Shown: positions 56,002 to 64,000 of the stretch, piece by piece
Layout of the letters: every line of letters starts with the position of its first letter
Numbering within the stretch: position 1 is the stretch's first letter
Assembly: GCA_930367215.1 (NCBI GenBank)
Contig: OV884057.1
Location: 110,199,284-110,263,283 of the forward strand
Reading direction: 5' to 3'
Source of the DNA: Pollenia angustigena
Lineage: Eukaryota > Arthropoda > Insecta > Diptera > Polleniidae
DNA length: 64,000 nucleotides
The notes under the pieces: model-generated
Seen by the model: the letters and a program-made list of their open reading frames with translations, nothing else
Told to the model about the DNA's origin: nothing
Databases searched by the model: none
Position numbers and translations under genes: made by a program

Positions 56002-57136
56002 CATAGATGGGGGTAGTGCACTTGTTTAAAATTATTGTAATAATTTTGTTAATGTTAAGTGATGATCTGAAAATTTTCTATCTCACTACACATAAGTGAC
56101 TATAATGTTAAAACATTTTGTGCTAAAAAAATAGTTTGATTTAAAATCAAGCAATCATCAGTTTATTGCAATTGTTTTTTCTTCACTTATTTGACTAAAA
56201 ATTTTGCACACAATTTAAAATACAAAACTTGTGTTTGCATGATTAAATCCAAGAATTATTCCGTTATTGACAGAATTTCATTTAGTTTAATTTTCTATGA
56301 TAATGCATATCATCGGAAAAATCGAAAACCATGCAAGTACAAAATTAAATTTGTTTAAATTTTAGTGATATTTTGTTTTCGTACAGCTTTTTCATTGCAA
56401 GTTCAAATTTTGAACTACAAATTTGGATTGAGTGCAGATTTTATGCAGACAATCACAGTTAGCGATAGTGAAAAAATTTACAATACCAATTATTTTTTTT
56501 AGTGCTAGTGAAAAAAATACCAATCATCACTAAAGCCTGGTACTCTGTTCAACATTTCACGTGAAATGCTGTCAAAATGCATATGAAAAAAACTTGTGCG
56601 GAATATTTATGAAATAATGTTGATAGAGTTGTACTCTGTTTATTTTGTGAAAAAGTTCCGAAATGTTTCTGGCAACATTTTTTTACAACTGCGAAATAAT
56701 GTAAGCTGCCTTTATTTCACGTGGAATTTTAAGCAAAAGCAAAAAAGTATGAACTTAATATTAAATAAGAAATAAAAAATTAAAATAAAACAACCGGTAA
56801 CAGTTTTTTATCCATATTTACCTTTTTTTTTTTATTAAAAAAACTAATTTTAGTAAAATATAGAAATGTGGCGTTTGTTACCATACACGAAACAATGTAG
56901 CATACTTTGACGGAACAAAAACGTCAAATTGTACAAAATCGCAAGATTGGTAACATTGATAAATGTCAAAATTTTCATGAGGAATAATCAATGTTGCTCA
57001 ACATTTTTCACAAATTTTAACAGAGTACTAGGCTTAAAGCTGGTACAAATTTGTAAAAAATAATTTTTTGCAGTTTTATTTAGTGAGAGTGCAATGTTGA
57101 TTTAAGTCAACCTTTATTTTACTACCCCCATCTATG
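56002..57136. mobile_element. TIR element C (CATAGATGGGGGTAGT ends) nested in A
   Basis: The 16-bp end CATAGATGGGGGTAGT is repeated exactly in inverse at 57121-57136. Flanks are GGTTTTGT and GTTTTTGC, similar but not a clean duplication. It encloses element B. Confidence 0.6.
56534..57034. mobile_element. MITE B (AGCCTGGTACTCTGTT ends), TAA target duplication, nested in C
   Basis: AGCCTGGTACTCTGTT and the inverse of the right end, AGCCTAGTACTCTGTT, are flanked by TAA (56531-56533 and 57035-57037). At 501 bp it is the innermost and so the youngest of the nest. Confidence 0.78.
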
Positions 57137-57377
57137 GTTTTTGCTTACATTCAAAAATAATGTTGCATACTTGCAGGATAGATAATATTGATACATGACA
57201 AAATTTTCGTGAGAAATAATCAATGTTGAGCAATATTTTTCGCAAGTTCGAACAGAGTACTAGGCTTAAGTGACTAAGACCGTCTACAGACGGTGTTCAC
57301 AAAAATCAACATTCAAACAATATTCTTATTTGTTTTGAAATTATACCTACGTAATATGAAAGTAAACGTTTCAACTA

Positions 57378-58830
57378 CCCAGCAAACCAAATGCAACGAA
57401 ATCGTTCAGACTTCATAACGACTTTCTGCACAAGTTGCCGATTTCGGGACTGATTTCGTCTAGAAGTCGACACGAAAAATATATGAAGTGGTTGACTCGA
57501 GTTCTGTAAGAATTGTCGGGGGAAATTCCCTTATCTTCACAGATAGATCTGTCTGATATCTGAACGATGTCTGATGTTATTTCCTAGGGAAATTCTGGAT
57601 TTCCTTCCGATATTTCCAATCGATGTCTGACAGAAATCGTACCTGTAGTCGTTTAAAATTCGCATAGTTTTTGGGGCAGTTTGTACAGATATATACCAGT
57701 AATCTGACAATAAATCTTTTTTATTTCTGAAATGATTGCCGACAAATCGTGCAGATTCAATTAAATTCAATTTAATTATTATTACTACATTTATTACTAA
57801 ACACTTTATGTTTTTAGCACGTCTTCTCTTTCCAAATTCACTTGATACACTGCTGTGAATGACGATTATTAACATGTTTTCTTTTCTTCAAATTGGATAA
57901 TCCCGTTAGACACATTAAACTTTTATTGTAAACATTGATCAAACAAAGAATTGAAAAAAAACTTCGAACTTTTGATCCGAATTCTTTACGAAATCTTACA
58001 GATTTTTCTGCACAACCAAAACATAAAAACCATTGAAAAATCTATCAGCAGTCTGCAAGCTTTTGTGATCCGAGTTCTTTACGAAATCTTGCATATATTT
58101 CTGCACAAGCAAAACATAAACACCATTGTAAAATCTATCAGCAGTCTGCAAGCTTTCGTGCAGATATTTCTTAACAAATGAATATGAAATATTCCTCCGA
58201 GGTTTCTATCTGAAGGCTGAACGAAATCCTGCAGACATTTCTGCATAAGCAAAATATAAAATTCCTCGAAAGTTCGTTAAAGGTGTTATGATACTTGCTA
58301 TTTTTTGTATTGGATTTTTTTAGGATTGACTGAATGAAACAACAAATGCGAGAAAGAACAAGAAATACAATTTGAAAAATGTAAACAAAACAAACAATAC
58401 TGCCCACGTTTTTTCCCCACAAAAAACCGCCATAATAGCTAAAAATCGCAAAAAAAAAGTTAAAAACCGTTTCTTTCGATCAAAAACTAAAAAAATTGGC
58501 AACAGTTCTAACAATTAATCTGGAAATGTCAATTTTAAGTTAAAAAATTTTATATATTTTTTGACAGTCTTAGATTATTTATCGATAACACATGTATATT
58601 TTTTTGACATTTCAAGATTTTTTATGATATAATCATACTCTTTACACTTAGTCAGTTTTCCTATGCAAATATATTTGCACTGTTCTCCAATATAGAAAAA
58701 ATACAAAAAATAGCAAGTATCATAACAGCTTTACAATTTTTAAAGAACTCTGTGCGATATGTCGAAAGACTTACGAATTTGTACAGAATTGTCTTTTATC
58801 AGACAAAATCTGTAAGTTTGGTTGGCTGGG
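57378..58830. mobile_element. TIR element, 1.45 kb, CCCAGC ends, TA target duplication, with internal tandem repeats
   Basis: CCCAGCAAACCAAA on the left and the inverse of the right end, CCCAGCCAACCAAA, are flanked by TA (57376-57377 and 58831-58832). CTG(C/T)AC(A)AA and GAAATC motifs recur inside. A ~94-bp unit (GATCCGA(A/G)TTCTTTACG ... CAGCAGTCTGCAAGCTTT) is tandemly repeated from 57974 to about 58165, with a decayed third unit to 58265. It hosts a nested MITE at 58277-58734. Confidence 0.75.
58277..58734. mobile_element. MITE nested in the CCCAGC element, TGTTATGATACTTGC ends
   Basis: TGTTATGATACTTGCTATTT at 58284 onward is matched by the inverse AAATAGCAAGTATCATAACA ending at 58727. The similarity extends outward with GT(T)AAAG. 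No exact target duplication was found. Confidence 0.7.
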
Positions 58831-58832
58831 TA

Positions 58833-59939
58833 CTTACCAAAAAAAATCCAGACTCAATTCAATAACCAGAAGATTTTATTTTTTAATTTTAATTTGCACT
58901 AAATTCACAAGCAATTTATTTGTCTTTTCGCACCAAAGTTCTGACTAGAATGATTTTTTCTGCCACACTATTTAAGTCATCTCAATGCAATTGGTACCGT
59001 TATACGGAGAATTTTATACTCATTTAAAATGCTTGCATCGTAACAGTGTGATATATATATTTTGTTCAATACTATTTTTTATGATGACCGTCTGTATAAA
59101 TCAATTATTAGTTTGATTGATTTGTTTGTTAGATGAATAATTGAAATTTGAATTAAAAATTAATTAACAAAATCGTTTTGTTTAGTTAACTATAAAAATC
59201 CTCTTTAAACAAAAACATATTTTGAAGTGGCAGAAAACATGTATAAATTACACAACTTAATTTCGTGAAATCGGTTCCTAATTTACCGTAGGTCCCATGC
59301 TCCACAATTCAATTCGCTAAATTCGTATAAAGTTTGCATTTTGTATTTGGTGCACCAGTTAATTCAATTAGAAAATAAGACCACACGGAATTTGTGATAT
59401 GGCTTTTTGTTTTTTGCATTTCAAAAGACATTTTTTTCTTTAATTATTTTCGGCACTTCTAACAATAAAATTTCTTTATAACTGTTGGACGTGCTTTCGT
59501 CTTCAAGGACAGTATTACGAGGGTTAATCAAATAAAGTTATCTGTATCATGTGGCATAAAAATTCTTAACGCAGCAACTAAACTTGCGTAAAAATAATCG
59601 TTAAGCCGGTGCGTGTGCAAGTTTATATAAAAGTTAACCCGGGAGATGAGCCGATGCGCATTGAAGATTTAAACCAACTGAATAGTTTTTTTTCAAGTAC
59701 CCAAACCAAACCTACAAGTTGATATGCAGTACTGATGTAACTGATTTGCCCTGATTTGGCTTTACTTCAGCAAATTAAATTGTTATTTAAAATTATTTTT
59801 ATAATTGTCTTATGGTTATTCTTATAAGCTCATATTTTACTTTATCGTTCTTACATTTAAACTATCTGGTTTATTGTAATAATGTTGCCTTTTCTGTTTT
59901 AAATTATATATATGTTACTCACAAGTAGCTATGGGGTAA
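58833..59939. other. AT-rich spacer with a minisatellite fragment
   Basis: At 59262-59300, TTTCGTGAAATCGGTTCC and AATTTACCGTAGGTCCCAT match part of the ~150-bp minisatellite monomer. No gene or TIR pair was recognised. Confidence 0.45.
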
Positions 59940-62490
59940 GTTCTACAGTTAGTTAATGCAATATGATTCAAATTCTCACAAAGCATCCGGAAGGTCTCAA
60001 CATTTGTTATATAAATGCCCAAAGTTTACTTCCAAAATTGATGAATTTCGTTATATGTTTGAGGAATCTAAAGTGGACAGTGTGTGTATCTGAAACGTGG
60101 TTTGAAAGAGAACTACCAGACATTTTTGTTACGGCCAATGGGTACAAAATAATAAGGAATGACAGGAAGGGACATGCTGGTGGTGTGGCAATACAAATTA
60201 AGACCGGGAAACGTCATAAGGAAGTATCGAGATCCATGGATAGTGAGCCAATTGAATTTTTATTCATTGAAATTTCTAATGGTGATAGTTATCTATTGTT
60301 GGGCTGCACTTACCGTCCAGGTTCCGATGTACCTTTTGACTTTTTTATGCGGAACTTAGAGGTATTAGCTACTCAATACAATGATATTGTTGTTGCGAGT
60401 GATTTTAACTGCAATATTTTGGCCGGGACAAGTTCTAATTTTACAGATCAACTAAGATCCATTGGCTTATGTATCGTAAATACTGAGCAACCTACACACT
60501 TTACTAGTTATAGCAGAACATTACTTGATATTTATAATAGGAAATATGTTGAACCTGTTACTATTTGATCAAATCAATGCACCATGTTTCTCCAAACATG
60601 ACCTTATTTATAAATCCTATGATTTTAAAGCAGTGAACGCTGAAACACCAATAAGTTTTTATGACTTCCGTAACATCAACCTTAACATATTGGAAGAATG
60701 TTTTAACACTATTAACTGGGATGTAATCTACAATTTGGTTTCTGCTGAAGAACAGCTTAAATTTTTAAATAGCCATTTGCTCCAGCTATTTGATATCTTG
60801 GTTCCTGTGCGTACATACCGAGGGAAAAAACTACGAAGAATTGGTTCAATAAATGTTCGAGATGAGACCTATAGACGTTGGAAAAGATTAAGAACTTCTG
60901 AATTACATGAAGAATACCGCAGAGCTCGTCAGTGCGATAATAAAAGCATCAAACACGCGAAAACTAATTATTATGCAATACGCTTCAGATTAGCTTTAGA
61001 CTCTTAAAGGAAATGGCAGACAATCAAGGAAATTGGTAATTGGGAAAAAATTGCTTCTGTTTGTAATATCGATGTAGATCAACTAAATTAACCATTTGTT
61101 AAAATTCCTTCAAGTATACTTCAGAATCTTTACAACATCTCTCGGCACCACCTACCGTACACCAATTCGAATTTTCTGGTGTGCTTTTAGTTGAAGTATT
61201 ATCATGTTTTCTATCGATTACGTCGAATGCGGTCGGGTTGGACCAAATTCACACAAGATTCAGAAAACTTCTTCTACCTAAGTTACATACTAGGTTAAAT
61301 CACTCACACATTTAACTACATTATCACCACCAGTCAGTTTCCAAGTTGCTGTACCTAAAACTGCAAATGAATATCGTCCTAAATATATCTATATTACCTG
61401 ATTTATCTAAAGTATTCCAGAAATTGTTATATGAGCAAATGAGTAAATACTTGACAAATCACCAGCTACTAGTTAAAAATCAATCTGGATTCAGAGAAAG
61501 GCATAGCTGTGTTACATCGCTCATCAGTGTATCCGAAGATATCAGACGAAATATTGATGAAGGCGGAGTTACGTTCCTTGTACTCTTGGATCACTCTAAA
61601 GCATTTGACTCAGTTAACCATGAAATTGTTTGCACTAAGTTATATAATAAGTTTAACTTTTCTTCAACTACTAGGCACTTATGTTACTGATCGGTACCAA
61701 TCTGTTGCTGCTGGTGACTCGTTATCTGCTGCTCTAGTTGTGTCTATGGGGATACCACAGGGATCTATTCTTGGGCCTCTATTATTCACACTTTACATCA
61801 ATTATTTACCTAGTAGTCTTTTGTACTGCAGCAGTCATATTTATGCTAATGATGTTCAAATATATATAAGTTGTAAAAAGAACTTGATGCAATATTGTAT
61901 TGCTAAACTCTCTGTGGATCTAAATTGGATACATTTATGGGAATCGTCGCTTCGACTATACTTAAATCCAAAAAATCAAAGTGCCTGATTATAGCTCAAA
62001 GAAATCAAAATATTCTTGTTGATAATCCGATATTATTAGAAAATCCAACAATTTCAATTGTTGAATCAGCTATAAATCTTGGTATTATTTTTAATAAAAC
62101 TCTTCAATGGAATTCTCACATTATTTCTGTTTCTGGATAATTTTTTTCAATGCTAAGAACTCTTTACCCATCACAACATGTTCACCTCTAAATATTCGTG
62201 TGCTTCTCGCGAAAACGTACTATTGTGAACTTTTAGCTTTCTGTGATTCATACAGTAAGAGTAAATTTACTGTAGCTTACAACGCGATTCTACGATACGT
62301 CTACGGAATAAAAAGATATGATCGAACTACTCTATATTCCTAATCTTTATACGGAGTTAATCTTGAAGTAAATTAAATCATTAATACTAATTCATAAAAT
62401 TATATACACCCAAGAACCAACTTATTTATACGATCGCCTAAAATTTGCACGTTCTAATAGAGGAAAACACATCATACAACTTAGATATTG
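59940..62490 (+). mobile_element. CR1/Jockey-group non-LTR retrotransposon, decayed
   Basis: 59963-60568 encodes an apurinic-type endonuclease (NICYINAQSLLPK, CVSETWF, GCTYRPGS, ASDFNCN). 60525-61007 continues in a shifted frame through the connector (RRWKRLRTSELHEEYRRAR). RT follows in pieces: 61346-61690 (QSGFRERHSCVTSL, DHSKAFDSVNH) and 61509-61988 (GIPQGSILGPLLF). The catalytic box reads YAND instead of YADD near 61842, which should abolish activity. C-terminal pieces lie at 61925-62340 (NLGIIFNKTLQWNSHI, RYVYGIKRYDRTT), with a last trace to ~62490 (YLYDRLKFARSNRGKH). ORF1 and a poly(A) tail are not seen. Confidence 0.87.
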
Positions 62491-64000
62491 TTACGCGGTG
62501 GTATGATAAAACAATAATAAAAATTGTTAAAAATATGGATAATTCAACTAATACCGAGATAGAGAACAAACTGGTTAATGGCATGAAAAGATCGTCCGGC
62601 TAGCTCATATGAGATATTTTTGGTTCTTAACCCTTTTAGTTCGCGCGTAATCATATAACATACTCTTCATGCCTATTCAAATATCGTAGAGTATGCAAAT
62701 AAAAAAAAAATAATCAAACTTTTTTAATAAGTAAGTAAGAAAATAGGCTCACTTTAACCATGACGAGATGACACGTCATGTAGGGTACGATTTTTCCCTC
62801 CCAGAGAATAATATTCTAAACACCTTGACAGAACTGTTACCCATAATTTTAAATCTGTCCCTATAACAAAAACATGACTTTACTTACATAATTATTTCTT
62901 TCCCTTCCGAACTACCCTTCCCTTGCAATTTAAAGAATTTAGAGTTTCATTTTAGTAAACAAAATAATGAATGAATTTTATTAAAAAAAAAGAAATAAGA
63001 GAATTAAGAATTATGTAAAACAAAATAAAAAAAATACCAAATTCATTGATTAAAACAAATGCATATCAGCTTAATAATCAAATATGATAATTACTCTGAG
63101 AGAAACTAGCTTATAAAAAAAAAAATAAACAAAATTAAGAGATTTTCTTAAAAAAAAAAAAAAAATTACATACATATGTATTAAAAGGTAGGAATGCAAT
63201 GAAAATCGGACAGACGGACAAATGAATGAAAGTAAAATATGATATAGTAATAATAAGAAAATAGTAATAATAAAAAAAATATATTAAAGTTTTAATTAAT
63301 TTTTACTCACAAAACAATTTTTACAATATGCAGTGTTCCATTACTATTGTTCCATTGATGGGCCCAGCAATTGGTAGTAGATGGTTTTGTTGTTGTTATT
63401 GACGACGTAAATTCCTATTTTTAGCTTGTAATTTACAAGTTATGAGTAAAGATATTACACTCGAAGATTAAAATAAGTAAAAATGAATTTTTATGAAAAT
63501 ATTTAATTAGCATGTAATAATAAAAAGAAAAAAAAAATATAGGTATTACAAAATAAATGATGTTAATAATTCATTATATATATTAATCATTTAAGGAATT
63601 AATGTTATATTTGTTATATTTTTTTAGTTAATGACATTTTAATAAATTTCTTTAATTATAGTAGTAAGAGGAATTAATTAAGCAATATTTTTTTTTAATT
63701 TTTTAATTATACATTTCGCGAGCAAAATTTATTTTCTAGTTTGGAACATGCAATTATTTGGTTAAGTAGTTTAATTTTTTTTTTTTGGTGAAGTTAAAGG
63801 GGTTTTGGTAAATTACATAATAATTATAAAAAAGAAATGATGAACTAATAAAATTTTTACACGAGCTTTTGACAATTTTGAGGTTAGATTTTGGTTAAGT
63901 GTTCAAAATTTGCAATATCTAAATAATGATCAAGTAATAAGAAAAAAAATTAGATTATAATTAGTATTGTGGTTATTTTGTTGAACTATTTATGGTTTTT
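62491..64000. other. AT-rich sequence; possible piggyBac-like terminus at 62627
   Basis: TTAA at 62627-62630 is followed by CCCTTTTAGTTCGCGCG, and a palindrome CATGACGAGATGACACGTCATG-like pair lies at 62758-62780. This is similar in layout to the piggyBac-like ends at 44996, 50249 and 54253. No partner end or coding sequence was found. 62900-64000 is low-complexity. Confidence 0.35.

Larger units (their letters stand above)
55632..57266. mobile_element. Outer GGTACTCTGTT element (A) inserted in the piggyBac relic
   Basis: GGTACTCTGTTC at 55632 and the inverse of GAACAGAGTACTAGGCT ending at 57266 form the ends. TAA follows the right end (57267-57269); the left flank is degenerate. Sequence inside each end (GTGCGAAATG, GTTGATAGAGTTGTACTCTG) matches element B at 56534-57034, so A and B are one family. 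Confidence 0.65.
54257..57298 (-). mobile_element. piggyBac-like element, internally deleted, with three nested elements
   Basis: TTAA (54253-54256) followed by CCCTTAAATACCTG marks a probable left end. The palindrome AAGACCGTCTGTAGACGG (from 54396) recurs in inverse near 57279-57294 with adjoining CTTAGT and CTTAAG motifs, as subterminal repeats. No matching right TTAA end was found. The interior encodes the N- and C-terminal parts of the transposase (54538-55571). A 1.6-kb insertion (55632-57266) lies between the gene's 5' end and the right repeats. Confidence 0.7.

Overview
The window looks like an AT-rich intergenic region from the nuclear genome of a higher fly (Diptera, probably a calyptrate such as a blowfly or house-fly relative). 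The basis is the eukaryotic transposable-element (TE) content: Ty3/gypsy, LOA/I-type, Jockey-type and CR1/Jockey-group retroelements, mariner, pogo, hAT, piggyBac and many MITEs. There are no operons or bacterial signals. The species assignment is inference. Almost everything here is TE-derived; only one open frame (27631-28866, an LRR/RNI-type protein) looks like a host gene.

Layout: 1-4.3 kb is the 5' half (minus strand) of a gypsy/errantivirus-like LTR element, with gag, pol with a lost RNase H residue, an integrase frame break and a primer-binding site. 4.5-7.4 kb holds TIR elements and a mariner remnant. 7.7-11.85 kb is a decayed LOA/I-type non-LTR element split by an 807-bp TIR element. 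13.8-14.7 kb is a hAT copy. 14.05-24.93 kb is a nearly perfect 5.44-kb tandem duplication. Each copy carries a TIR element with a tRNA-like module, a palindromic MITE, and an internally deleted Ty3/gypsy relic whose single ORF joins zinc knuckle, protease and integrase C-terminus, with PPT and 3' LTR. 25.4-27.6 kb is AT-rich, followed by the LRR gene. 29.2-31.5 kb is a palindrome-ended element with a ~150-bp minisatellite and a nested TIR element. 31.88-38.08 kb is a pogo-type shell holding a MITE, a mariner remnant and a Jockey-type element. That Jockey element is itself broken by a 2.1-kb foldback element (10-bp target duplication) and a hAT MITE. A 2.82-kb tandem duplication spans 36.05-41.69 kb. 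47.15-51.97 kb is a hAT shell holding at least five further elements. 52.2-58.8 kb is a run of MITEs, a minisatellite, a piggyBac relic with three elements nested inside one another, and a repeat-bearing TIR element. 59.9-62.5 kb is a CR1/Jockey-group non-LTR relic. The rest is AT-rich.

The elements do not form a pathway. What the sequence records is repeated insertion into earlier insertions. Many insertion events can be read directly from short target duplications: TAA for several palindromic MITEs, TA for mariner/pogo-like elements, 8 bp for hAT, TTAA for piggyBac-like ends and 10 bp for the foldback. The two recent tandem duplications have breakpoints inside inverted-repeat TEs. They may be real or assembly duplicates, and only read depth can decide.
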